NCBI GenBank assembly: GCA_937876985.1
Contig: CALEFT010000014.1
Coordinates: forward strand, 1-56,049
Direction: 5' to 3'
Length of the DNA stretch: 56,049 nt
Origin: an uncultured Clostridia bacterium
GTDB taxonomy: Bacteria; Bacillota; Clostridia; Saccharofermentanales; Saccharofermentanaceae
Part shown: one piece after another, positions 24,986 to 32,843 of the stretch
Numbering within the stretch: position 1 is the first letter of the stretch
Layout of the letters: the number at the start of each line of letters is the position of its first letter
The notes under the pieces: generated by a model
What the model was told of the DNA's origin: nothing
Database searches by the model: none
The model's input: only the letters and a program-made list of their open reading frames with translations
Translations under genes and position numbers: made by a program

Positions 24986-26308
24986 TTATGCGAATCTTGT
25001 GTCGACTACGCGCTTCATCTTACCCTGTGACTTCGGCAAGGAATTTGGCTGAACGAGGACAACCTTGATGTGAAGACCTGTTACGGAAGTAATCTCGCTT
25101 TCAATCTTCTTTGTGACAGTCTGGATGTCCTTGAGTGTATCGGAGTAGAGGTTTGGATTCATCTCTACCTTAACATAGATGCTGTCCTTGTTGTTCTCGC
25201 GGTCTACGTAGATGATGTAGTTAAGAGAAACAAGGTCTCGGTGTAGGCCAATTGCCTCCTCAATCTGAGATGGGAAGAGGTTTACGCCACGAACGATGAG
25301 CATGTCATCTGCACGACCTGTAATCTTCTCCATACGTGGAGTTGTTCTGCCGCACTCGCACTTGCCGTAATGAATGCGAGTAAGGTCATGTGTGTTGTAA
25401 CGAATGAGAGGTACTGCTTCCTTTGTGAAAGAAGTGAACACTAGCTCACCAAGCTCGCCCTCTGGAAGTGGCTCGCCTGTCTGTGGATCAACGATTTCTG
25501 GCCAGAAGTGATCGCTGTTGATGTGAATCATGTCACACTTATCGCAAGAGCAGCCAACACCAGGTCCAAGAATCTCGGAAAGACCATAGATATCGAAGGC
25601 ACGCATACCGGATCTCTCTTCAATTTCCTGCTTCATTTCCTTTGTCCAAGGCTCCGCGCCAAAGATTCCACAACGCAAATTGAGTTCGTCCTTAGAGATA
25701 CCCTTCTCGTCCATACGGTCAAGAATTCCAAGCATGTATGTTGGTGTACAGCAGATAACGTTTGGCTTCCACTCTGTAAGAATCTGAATCTGTCTGTCTG
25801 TTTGTCCTGTAGAAACTGGGATTGCAGTACAACCATATGGCTCACACGCATAGTGTGGTCCAAGGCCTCCAGTGAAAAGTCCATATCCATAAGAAATGTG
25901 GATTAGGTCCTCCTTCTGCACTCCAGCCATCGCGAAGCAGCGGCAAAGCATATCACTCCACAAATCTACATCGTTCTTTGTATATCCAACTACCTTCATT
26001 CTACCAGTAGTACCAGAAGACGCGTGGTAGCGAACCACCTCGTTTTGTGGCACTGCAAGAGTTCCAAATGGATAATTGTCTCTGAAGTCATACTTGTCTG
26101 TAAATGGCATCTTCTTCAAATCGTCGATAGACTTGATATCCTCTGGCTTCATGCCAATCTCGTCCATCTTTGCTCTGTAGAAAGGCTGGTTCTCATAAAC
26201 GCGCTTTACGCACTTAACCAAGCGATCACTAACTAATTTGTGTCTTGCCTCATCGGACATGCACTCGTTTTCTTCGTCCCAGATGAAAGGTTTAATTTCT
26301 CTAGACAT
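24986..26308 (-). CDS. paaK: Phenylacetate-CoA ligase (PaaK family)
   Basis: A 440-residue adenylate-forming enzyme. SSGTTGRMKVVGYT near residue 95 is the ATP loop, DIYGLSEILGPG near 240 the second core motif, and RGVNLFPSQIEE near 350 precedes the mobile C-terminal domain ending in KSQGKMKRVVD. It would activate phenylacetate or a related aryl acid as the CoA thioester. Four Cys in a CSCDKCD-type segment are present, as in many anaerobic PaaK forms. It is monocistronic here, under a T-box leader, which links it to aromatic amino acid status. No indolepyruvate oxidoreductase genes are adjacent. Confidence 0.9.
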   Translation of the reverse strand: MSREIKPFIWDEENECMSDEARHKLVSDRLVKCVKRVYENQPFYRAKMDEIGMKPEDIKSIDDLKKMPFTDKYDFRDNYPFGTLAVPQNEVVRYHASSGTTGRMKVVGYTKNDVDLWSDMLCRCFAMAGVQKEDLIHISYGYGLFTGGLGPHYACEPYGCTAIPVSTGQTDRQIQILTEWKPNVICCTPTYMLGILDRMDEKGISKDELNLRCGIFGAEPWTKEMKQEIEERSGMRAFDIYGLSEILGPGVGCSCDKCDMIHINSDHFWPEIVDPQTGEPLPEGELGELVFTSFTKEAVPLIRYNTHDLTRIHYGKCECGRTTPRMEKITGRADDMLIVRGVNLFPSQIEEAIGLHRDLVSLNYIIYVDRENNKDSIYVKVEMNPNLYSDTLKDIQTVTKKIESEITSVTGLHIKVVLVQPNSLPKSQGKMKRVVDTRFA

Positions 26309-26357
26309 TTTTTACCTCCTCTTCGAGCCTATTGCTCTCTCGAAAAAAATTAAAAAA

Positions 26358-26665
26358 CAAAAACCCGCCACTTGTTATCACAAGTGACGGGACGAATTCA
26401 AATATATCCGTGTTACCACCCATCTTCACTTCGCTAAATTAGCGAGGTGCACTCATTATAACCATAACGGAGGTCTTGCCGAGCCTTCCTACTTGCAAGT
26501 ATTTGCTTGCTTCTCACATGAATAAGAATATGCATATATTGCTCGTGTTCAAAAAGCCTGCTGCTGAAGTGAACTTCATTTATCTGCTAACTGTATTCGC
26601 TCTCAATCCGTGGCTCATACTCCCTGTCGTCGCATTGATAAACTACTCTCTTCGTCATTGCATTT
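26358..26665 (-). promoter_or_regulatory. T-box leader controlling phenylacetate-CoA ligase
   Basis: On the minus strand the hallmark T-box sequence GGGTGGTAACACGG lies at 26408-26421. Downstream is CGTCCCGTCAC, whose CCC can pair with the T-box in the antiterminator. The competing terminator CCCGTCACTTG with CAAGTGGCGGG is followed by TTTTTG at about 26358-26391. Stem I shows AGAGAGTAG on its 5' side and GAATACAG on its 3' side. That places UAC (Tyr) in the specifier position, although TTC (Phe) in AAGTTCACT nearby is an alternative. Uncharged tRNA would allow readthrough. The distal end of stem I is short, so the fold needs modelling. Confidence 0.93.
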
Positions 26666-26700
26666 AACCAAGTGCGGCTGTTTGTTGTTTATCGTAATCA

Positions 26701-26729
26701 ATTATAAATTCCGCGATTTGATTTGTAAA
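26701..26729 (-). promoter_or_regulatory. Sigma-A promoter of the T-box transcript
   Basis: On the minus strand TTTACA (26724-26729) and a perfect TATAAT (26701-26706) are separated by 17 bp, placing the transcript start just upstream of T-box stem I. Confidence 0.75.
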
Positions 26730-26782
26730 TGATTTTTTGCTTATTTCACATGTTGTTTTATATGCTTAATTATCGCATTCTA

Positions 26783-28867
26783 TTAGCCAAATTCGTTATA
26801 CATCATGTACTGCATCGCACGATACGCTTCAATTATTTCTTCATCAGTTTCTGCTACACCATCATCTGACACGATTCCAATTGCTCTTCTAAGCTCATCA
26901 TTCTCATGCCACATGTCATCAACGGCATCATAGTATGCCATTGAATTAATTACTGGAAGCGCCTGCCTGCTCTGATTTAGTAATGCGTAATAATCCGTAT
27001 AAGGAATGCCGGCTGCACTTAGTACATCAAGTCCAAGATAATTGATTGATGTGCTTGCTACAGGGATGTCAGGGATTTCTGGAATCTCAAGACCTGAATC
27101 AGAATTTGTCCAAATCATATATGGAATAGTTAGTAGTCCATGTATCCTATCTATTCTTGTAGACAAGCGGTCTGTCTCTACAATATCTTCTACAAGAATA
27201 TTAGGCTGATGATCTCCAAACATTAGAACAACATAATCCTCATCATCTTCTTCAAGAATTCTCAAGAACTCCTCTAATGCCTCATCAGACTCCTGAACAA
27301 GAGTCAAAAAGAAATTAAACATATCTGTTGTCTCTTGTGCATCTGGAATAGTTGTTGTAAAGAATTCTTCAGATGTAAAGTCTTCAAACTCACCATAGTA
27401 CGGAGAATGATTCTGCATAGTCACTACAAACGCGAACATGCGCTCGTTTGGAGCTAACTCATTCATTCTATCAATTACATACTGATATGTAGCTATATCC
27501 GAATAATAATCTCGGTACAAATCTTCATCCGATACATCAATATCCTCAATAAAGGTAATCTGATCAAATCCCAAGAATGGATAGACCTTCTCTCTGTTCC
27601 AACCAGTTCTCTCATATGGATGGAAACCTAAGGTCGTGTATCCAAGCTCATTTGCTAGCGAGATAATAGAATCATGATTCTCATAAAAATAACTATTATA
27701 CGCATTGCTTGCAGCAGGAACCATCTCCATAGAAAGACCTGTTAAGATTTCAAATTCACTATTTGATGTACTTCCTCCATAAATAGAAGAAAGTGCATAT
27801 CCAGTCTCTGCGTTATCAAGCGCATCGAGGCTATGCCAATAGTCCATAGGATCAGAACTTAGTTCCACACCTGGAAAGATTGAGAAGTCAGTCAAGGACT
27901 CGTTCATGATAATAATTACATTTGGCAAATCTTCTACATTTACACCTTCAATACTTGCTCCACCTGCATCAGCTAACATCTGTGTGTATACTTCTTCTGT
28001 ATAACCGTCTGGTTTTGCTAATCTAGCATCAAAGGACTGCAAGAAATTAATGAAAATTACTGTGTTATAACAGGCATACATTTTATAATCTTGAACTACC
28101 GTCTTCTCAACAACAATGCTATAACTCACCGCATACGCAATCATGGAAACTGTTGCGACTACTAAGCGAATAAGCTTGTATAAATACTTTTTCTCTTTTT
28201 CGGGAAAACCAGCCGGAAGCTTTAAAAAATACAAGATAAAGAGAATCAGCAGTTGCGGAATAAAAAAATATAAAAAAGCTCCTTTTATTGGAAATGCAAA
28301 ACCTTCAGCTACGTTTGCTGCTGTCTTCAAACTCAAAAAATCTGCAAACATAAACATGTTTCCACGCCACATCGCAGTTAGATAGCATACGAATCCATAA
28401 AGCAAAAACGGAGCAGAAGCTACCAGCACAGAAATCTTAATAGACTTACAGAAAATCTTGCAAACATTATAAATGCACATGTATATTCCTATATAACAAA
28501 TCCAGTGAAGCGGAAAATGATTCGAAATATTGCTTACCATTTCACCAAGAATAGTAAACGACTGACTATAATGCCCATACACTACTCCGAACATTTGAGA
28601 ATAATAAAAAGTGAAAAACATCATGAACGGAAGCAAAACTACTTCAGCAACAATAGGCTTCTGCCTCGATAAATCAACTCTTCCCTTGTGGACAAGTAAT
28701 AATACTATCCATAACAATATATACAGCATCCCATCAATTGGATACTTTTCCTTTACCAAATTAAGAAAACCTAGTATTGCAAATAATAAATTCAGGTAAA
28801 TTAATATATGAAACAACAAATCCTGATACTGTTTTTTGTCCTTCCAACATTCTTTCTCGAACTTCAT
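26783..28867 (-). CDS. LTA synthase family membrane sulfatase
   Basis: A 694-residue protein: about five N-terminal membrane helices (residues 10-245), then an extracellular alkaline-phosphatase/sulfatase domain. Metal-site motifs include NVIIIMNESLTDF, the nucleophile region YGGSTSNSEFEILTGL with its Thr, and FGDHQP. These fit LtaS-type polyglycerolphosphate synthases or related phosphoglycerol transferases. The start ATG at 28867 has GGAGGGG 5 nt upstream. In the family, glycerol phosphate is moved from phosphatidylglycerol to a glycolipid or polymer. Which polymer cannot be told here. Transcribed divergently from a MATE gene. Confidence 0.9.
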   Translation of the reverse strand: MKFEKECWKDKKQYQDLLFHILIYLNLLFAILGFLNLVKEKYPIDGMLYILLWIVLLLVHKGRVDLSRQKPIVAEVVLLPFMMFFTFYYSQMFGVVYGHYSQSFTILGEMVSNISNHFPLHWICYIGIYMCIYNVCKIFCKSIKISVLVASAPFLLYGFVCYLTAMWRGNMFMFADFLSLKTAANVAEGFAFPIKGAFLYFFIPQLLILFILYFLKLPAGFPEKEKKYLYKLIRLVVATVSMIAYAVSYSIVVEKTVVQDYKMYACYNTVIFINFLQSFDARLAKPDGYTEEVYTQMLADAGGASIEGVNVEDLPNVIIIMNESLTDFSIFPGVELSSDPMDYWHSLDALDNAETGYALSSIYGGSTSNSEFEILTGLSMEMVPAASNAYNSYFYENHDSIISLANELGYTTLGFHPYERTGWNREKVYPFLGFDQITFIEDIDVSDEDLYRDYYSDIATYQYVIDRMNELAPNERMFAFVVTMQNHSPYYGEFEDFTSEEFFTTTIPDAQETTDMFNFFLTLVQESDEALEEFLRILEEDDEDYVVLMFGDHQPNILVEDIVETDRLSTRIDRIHGLLTIPYMIWTNSDSGLEIPEIPDIPVASTSINYLGLDVLSAAGIPYTDYYALLNQSRQALPVINSMAYYDAVDDMWHENDELRRAIGIVSDDGVAETDEEIIEAYRAMQYMMYNEFG

Positions 28868-29000
28868 AACTACCCCTCCCAAAATTTGAAATAAGTGGCG
28901 TCTTTATCAACTAATAATTCGAGTTGTGTGCAATAAAACTAGAAAAGTATATCACATCTTCTATGCTTTGATAATAATTTCTGCAATATTGCCACTTTTA

Positions 29001-29009
29001 TGCTATACT
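29001..29009 (+). promoter_or_regulatory. Extended -10 promoter of the MATE gene
   Basis: TGCTATACT, an extended -10 (TGn TATACT), about 60 nt upstream of the start codon. No good -35 is visible, as expected for extended -10 promoters. Confidence 0.5.
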
Positions 29010-29071
29010 CACTGACACGCAGCAAAGACATTACAAAAAACGTCATTTACTAACTGAGAAAAAGGGAAAAT

Positions 29072-30412
29072 ATGCAAACCAAAACTACTATCAGCCTATC
29101 AGATCACTTCACATATAAACGCCTGTTTAGATTCGTATTGCCATCAATTTTCATGATGGTATTTACATCCATCTACGGCGTAGTCGATGGCTTTTTTGTG
29201 TCCAATTTCCTCGGCAAGTCAGCCCTTGCTGCAGTAAACCTAATTTGGCCAGTGTTCATGATTATGGGAGCAATTGGCTTCATGATTGGCGCCGGAGGAA
29301 CATCGATAATTTCTCAGGCCCTTGGTGAAGATAACGAGGAGCGCGCGAACAACAGCTTCTCTCTTTTTACATATACTGCATTTATTATCGGCCTTGTACT
29401 TGCTGTACTTGGAATTGTTTTCATCAAAGACATCTGCCACGCAATCGGCGCTACCGGCAAGGTCTACGACGAGTGCATCCGCTACGGAATCGTCCTTTTT
29501 GTCTCACTTCCGTTCTTTATGTGGCAAAACATGTTCCAAAGCTTCCTCGTCACAGCCGAGAAGCCTAACCTTGGAATGTGGTTCACTATTATTGCCGGCG
29601 TTATCAACATGGGACTTGACTACCTATTCATCGGCCCGCTTAGTATGGGCGTCGCTGGAGCTGGACTTGCTACATCCTTATCGCAAATTGCTGGCGGCCT
29701 CGTGCCATTCCTATACTTTCTTTTCTGGAACAAAAGCCGCATCCGCCTTGTACGCTGCTACTTTGACTGGAATGCCTTACTTCGCGCCTTCGCAAACGGT
29801 TCCTCCGAGCTCGTATCAAACGTATCATCTTCCATCATCGGAATCCTATACAACCTTCAGCTACTCAAATATGCTGGCGAGAACGGCGTAGCAGCATACG
29901 GCGTACTCATGTACGTAAACTTCGTATTCGTCTCTATCCTCATCGGCTACAGCGTCGGAATCGCACCGCTTATCGGCTACAACCACGGCGCACAAAACCA
30001 CAAGGAGCTTCGCGGCCTCTTCTCGAAAAGCATGCGCATCGTCCCAATAACAGGCATTACAATGACCATTCTCTGCTTTATCAGTGCACCCCTTATCGCG
30101 AAGATTTTTGTCGGCTATGACGAAGAATTATGCGCAATGACAATTCATGCTTTTCGCATAAGTTCAATACTATTTAGCTTTTGCGGCTTTCCAGTTTTTG
30201 GATCAAGCCTATTTACTTCGCTCGGCAATGGTTTTGTTTCCGCGACGATTTCCTTTGTGCGCACCTTCCTAATGCAGATTGTTGCAATTTACCTACTGCC
30301 GCTTGTGTTTGGAATTGACGGAATTTGGATGTCCGCAGTCGTTGCCGATATCTTCGCATTCTTGATGACTATGTTTTTTATTGTAAAATACAAATCAAGG
30401 TATCATTACTAA
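29072..30412 (+). CDS. MATE family efflux transporter
   Basis: A 446-residue integral membrane protein with about twelve helices and the two-repeat MATE layout (SIFMMVFTSIYGVVDGFFVSN in the first half, ALLRAFANGSSELVSN at the start of the second). GAGGTSIISQALGE near residue 75 is typical. It exports drugs or metabolites in exchange for cations. AAAGGGA precedes the ATG. It is divergent from the LTA-synthase-like gene and followed by a small membrane protein gene on the same strand. Substrate unknown. A second, only distantly similar MATE lies at 52944. Confidence 0.92.
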   Translation: MQTKTTISLSDHFTYKRLFRFVLPSIFMMVFTSIYGVVDGFFVSNFLGKSALAAVNLIWPVFMIMGAIGFMIGAGGTSIISQALGEDNEERANNSFSLFTYTAFIIGLVLAVLGIVFIKDICHAIGATGKVYDECIRYGIVLFVSLPFFMWQNMFQSFLVTAEKPNLGMWFTIIAGVINMGLDYLFIGPLSMGVAGAGLATSLSQIAGGLVPFLYFLFWNKSRIRLVRCYFDWNALLRAFANGSSELVSNVSSSIIGILYNLQLLKYAGENGVAAYGVLMYVNFVFVSILIGYSVGIAPLIGYNHGAQNHKELRGLFSKSMRIVPITGITMTILCFISAPLIAKIFVGYDEELCAMTIHAFRISSILFSFCGFPVFGSSLFTSLGNGFVSATISFVRTFLMQIVAIYLLPLVFGIDGIWMSAVVADIFAFLMTMFFIVKYKSRYHY

Positions 30413-30438
30413 GCTATACGAATATTGGAGTTAATGTT

Positions 30439-30825
30439 ATGGGTATTATCAAAGAGAATAGGCACATCGCTGAGAAAATTGTCGTTTCTGTTCTTATCAT
30501 ATTTATCGGAGGCGTCTTGGGATTTATTACTGCTTCAACGGGCGATTTTTTGCTCGCAGTGGTTTTCTCAGGACTTATGTTTCCTGTTTGCTACATCACT
30601 TTCATTTATGAATTGATGCGTGTTTTTTGTCATGATTCGCGTAAGTTATTTCTTGGTTGGGAAATCCTTCTTTCTCTATCAATTCTCGTAAGCCTACTAA
30701 TACTCGCATACATTCTTATGATGACTTTGGTTGGTGGCACAGGTTTTCTGCTAGTCTATTTGCTCATATCAATTATTAATATTGGCCTAACACTTCTTAT
30801 TATGAGACAAAAGCCAGCTAACTAG
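30439..30825 (+). CDS. Small integral membrane protein, unknown
   Basis: A 128-residue protein with four likely membrane helices (residues about 13-33, 38-58, 73-97, 100-120). The start MGIIKENRHIAEK at 30439 has TTGGAG 9 nt upstream. It follows the MATE gene by 26 nt on the same strand and is likely co-transcribed with it. I recognise no family. Its last codons form the 5' arm of the transcription terminator, so coding sequence and terminator overlap. Confidence 0.75.
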   Translation: MGIIKENRHIAEKIVVSVLIIFIGGVLGFITASTGDFLLAVVFSGLMFPVCYITFIYELMRVFCHDSRKLFLGWEILLSLSILVSLLILAYILMMTLVGGTGFLLVYLLISIINIGLTLLIMRQKPAN

Positions 30826-30837
30826 CTGGCTTTTTTT
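30811..30837 (+). terminator. Terminator overlapping the stop codon of the small membrane protein gene
   Basis: AGCCAGCT (30812-30819) and AGCTGGCT (30824-30831) form a perfect 8-bp stem with a four-base loop, followed by TTTTTT. The stop TAG (30823-30825) lies in the loop and 3' arm. Confidence 0.9.
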
Positions 30838-30862
30838 GATTTTATTGGTTCTTCGCATTTTT

Positions 30863-31132
30863 TTATGATTCTGTAGGCTCTATGGATTCTGTGGATTCTA
30901 TATTTCCTGTCGAGTCAACTACATCAAACGGCTCATCCATTACAACACCATATGCGCATGTTGTCTCTACATAAATTGGTTTTCTCGAATATTCTTCGTT
31001 TCTTTCAATATCTTCGATTTCTCTTTCAACCTCTTCTTGCTCATTAGCCAAGTGTATAGTACCTACTATTGCCCCTGCCGCTGCACCAACAGCAACCGCC
31101 GTAATAATTGCAATCTTTGTTGATTTCTTCAT
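30863..31132 (-). CDS. Small anchored or secreted protein with CAYG motif, downstream of a radical SAM gene
   Basis: An 89-residue protein: hydrophobic N-terminal helix (residues 7-26, Ala/Gly-rich), a charged segment of Glu and Arg (31-50), then VETTCAYGVVMDEPFD (about 55-70) and an acidic S/T/E tail ending EPTES. The gene is third on the minus strand after the radical SAM gene and the small lipoprotein. GAGGTG lies upstream of its ATG. Its CAYG echoes the CDYG and AYGPY motifs of the neighbouring lipoprotein. It may be a substrate or partner of the radical SAM enzyme. Family not recognised. Confidence 0.6.
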   Translation of the reverse strand: MKKSTKIAIITAVAVGAAAGAIVGTIHLANEQEEVEREIEDIERNEEYSRKPIYVETTCAYGVVMDEPFDVVDSTGNIESTESIEPTES

Positions 31133-31168
31133 AGCACCCCACCTCTATACAAGTCTACGAAAAATATA

Positions 31169-31423
31169 TTAACCTTCACCCTCAGAACCATGGTTATCTA
31201 CATTAGGATCAATATATGGTCCATATGCTTCCATCTCAATATTCTCTTCTACAGTAAACTTCGGATATTCCTCGGTAGTTGTCTCCTCTGTTTCTTCTTC
31301 CATAGAAGTTGGTTCACTTGTAGTTGTCTCTTCCACACCTGAAGGACCATAATCACAAGCAGTAATATTTGCTGCTACAGAAAAAATAGCCAATCCTGCA
31401 ATAATCTTCTTTGATGGTTTCAT
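31169..31423 (-). CDS. Small acidic lipoprotein with YG motifs, candidate radical SAM substrate
   Basis: An 84-residue protein. The ATG at 31423 has AAGGAGG 7 nt upstream; a TTG at 31441 would overlap that site. A lipoprotein signal ends ITAC with Cys23, followed at once by DYGPSG, then a long Thr/Glu-rich stretch. The end is MEAYGPYIDPNVDNHGSEGEG. The gene begins 18 nt after the radical SAM stop codon. Repeated YG motifs beside Cys or Ala resemble the short lipoproteins reported beside certain radical SAM enzymes in Bacteroidetes, as far as I recall. That link is inference. Confidence 0.65.
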   Translation of the reverse strand: MKPSKKIIAGLAIFSVAANITACDYGPSGVEETTTSEPTSMEEETEETTTEEYPKFTVEENIEMEAYGPYIDPNVDNHGSEGEG

Positions 31424-31441
31424 AAATCTATCCTCCTTCAA

Positions 31442-32527
31442 TCAAAACAAAATATCCTTAAAACACGAATTAGGCTCGTTTGTGTCAAAATTCCAATTGT
31501 GGCAAGAACCTCCATCACAAAATCTCTTCTGCTCACAATCCTTGCACTTACTCGATAGCTCGCTCTTATGCATACGAAGATTCTTAAAGCCTTCCTTCCA
31601 AACCTTCGTAAAATCATCCTTCAAAATATTACCATAAACTGTCTCCGGACGATGCTCCACCGCAAGGCACGAACCAATATCACCATTTGTTCTAATGCTC
31701 GCTACATAAATACCAGCATTACACAAATAGTAAGAATTACGAACGACTCTCTCATAATCTAATCCTAGAAAATGCATGCACGAATAGGTAACCGGCATAC
31801 CAAGAAGCCTCTTTTCCCTAATGAAATCAAGCATCCTCCTATGGTCTTCTCCATCTAGCAATAATTCATCATGGTCACTTGCTCTACCAATCGTCTCTAT
31901 CGGCGCAAGCCTCCAAGTATCAATCTCGCTATCACAAATCATCTGATACATTGCCTCAAGCTCATCAATATTCGACTTGTTCACCGCCGTCGTCACATTA
32001 AGCTGCTTATATCCGCCAATCTTAATGAGATTCTCAATTCCAGCCATCGCCGCCCTATATGAACCCTTCTGCTGCCTAAAGACATCATGCGTCTCTTCAA
32101 GTCCGTCTAGGCTAACCGACACATATGCCATCTTAAGCTCCTTAAGCTTCCTAGCCATCGCCTCATCAATCAGAATCGCATTCGTCGTCATTCCCCACTC
32201 ATATCCAAGGTCAACCGCAATTTGCATAACCTCCTCAAAATGCGGGTACACAAGCGGCTCGCCACCTGTAATATTCAGGAACGGCAACTCATCAAAATCC
32301 TCCTTCACCTTCACAAGCAAACGCCTATAATCGTCCACCGTCAAGGCTAGCTTCTCCTTCGCCTTCTCTGGAGTGCACCTACTGCCGCAATGAAGACATC
32401 TCAAATTACAAGCCGTCGTAAGCTCCAGAAACAAGAACTTTAGCTTCGGCTCCTTGAAAAGCATCTCTCTATAATCAGCAAGCTGGTTCAAATGACTTGT
32501 TTTAAGTTCAGCTATATTCTCATACAT
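31442..32527 (-). CDS. Radical SAM/SPASM domain protein
   Basis: A 361-residue enzyme. CNLRCLHC (Cys40, 44, 47) is the CX3CX2C cluster site, with a further Cys51, and ITGGEP near 85 and a Ser/Asp-rich strand follow as in peptide-modifying radical SAM enzymes. The C-terminal SPASM region has SYYLCNAG, GSCLA, CKDCEQKRFCDGGSC and a final Cys, enough for auxiliary [4Fe-4S] clusters. Such enzymes modify peptides or protein side chains. No leader-peptide-binding RRE domain is visible at the N-terminus. Two tiny proteins with YG motifs follow directly downstream and are candidate substrates. Confidence 0.9.
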   Translation of the reverse strand: MYENIAELKTSHLNQLADYREMLFKEPKLKFLFLELTTACNLRCLHCGSRCTPEKAKEKLALTVDDYRRLLVKVKEDFDELPFLNITGGEPLVYPHFEEVMQIAVDLGYEWGMTTNAILIDEAMARKLKELKMAYVSVSLDGLEETHDVFRQQKGSYRAAMAGIENLIKIGGYKQLNVTTAVNKSNIDELEAMYQMICDSEIDTWRLAPIETIGRASDHDELLLDGEDHRRMLDFIREKRLLGMPVTYSCMHFLGLDYERVVRNSYYLCNAGIYVASIRTNGDIGSCLAVEHRPETVYGNILKDDFTKVWKEGFKNLRMHKSELSSKCKDCEQKRFCDGGSCHNWNFDTNEPNSCFKDILF

Positions 32528-32565
32528 GACTCTATCCTCACACTTGCATTTCTAAAATATCTTTT

Positions 32566-32574
32566 ATTATAGCA
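32566..32574 (-). promoter_or_regulatory. Extended -10 promoter upstream of the radical SAM gene
   Basis: On the minus strand TGCTATAAT, a perfect extended -10, lies 39 nt before the start codon. It adjoins the palindromic repeat at 32585. Confidence 0.6.
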
Positions 32575-32584
32575 CCCTACGAGC

Positions 32585-32651
32585 AGAAATTCTATGCCTT
32601 CAGATGCTTATTCCGCACAAGCGTAAGCGCGTCAGGACCTTAAGCAGATGA
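32585..32651 (-). repeat. Palindromic repeat, truncated copy
   Basis: About 67 bases matching the copy at 32668-32748, with about four differences. It carries the left arm AGAAATTCTATGCCTTC and the central TGCTTA...TAAGCA stem but lacks the right outer arm. Offset between copies is 83 bases. It ends about 15 nt from the radical SAM promoter. Confidence 0.75.
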
Positions 32652-32667
32652 ACACCTTTATACGAGT

Positions 32668-32748
32668 AGAAATTCTATGCCTTCGGATGCTTATTCCGCA
32701 CAAGCGTAAGCGCTTCAGGACCTTAAGCAGACGAAGGCATAGAATTTC
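32668..32748 (-). repeat. Palindromic repeat, full copy
   Basis: An 81-base element. Its outer arms GAAATTCTATGCCTTCG (32669-32685) and the exact complement at 32732-32748 form a perfect 17-bp stem. Inside it are further stems, TGCTTA with TAAGCA and AAGCG with CGCTT over a CTTA loop, giving one long interrupted hairpin. It lies 4 nt downstream of the tRNA 3' end. It may be a mobile palindromic element, a processing signal or a terminator without a T run. I recognise no known family. Confidence 0.75.
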
Positions 32749-32752
32749 ACGT

Positions 32753-32827
32753 TGGCGCCCCAAACAGGAATCGAACCCGTATCAACAGTACCGGAAACTG
32801 CTATTCTATCCATTGAACTATTGAGGC
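32753..32827 (-). tRNA. tRNA-Arg (anticodon CCG)
   Basis: A 75-nt tRNA reading 5' to 3' on the minus strand. Acceptor GCCTCAA pairs with TTGGGGC. D-stem GTTC pairs with GAAT. The anticodon loop TTCCGGT has CCG at positions 34-36 (codon CGG, Arg). The T-arm is ACGGG-TTCGATT-CCTGT, and the 3' CCA is encoded. All stems close with allowed pairs. It starts only 16 nt after the mfd stop codon on the same strand. Confidence 0.94.
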
Positions 32828-32843
32828 AATCTATATTTTGTTG

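Noticed and set aside
26326..26350. CTCTCGAAAA near the paaK start as an extra copy of the decamer
   Set aside because: It continues in A rather than GC, so it does not match the full word and was not counted.
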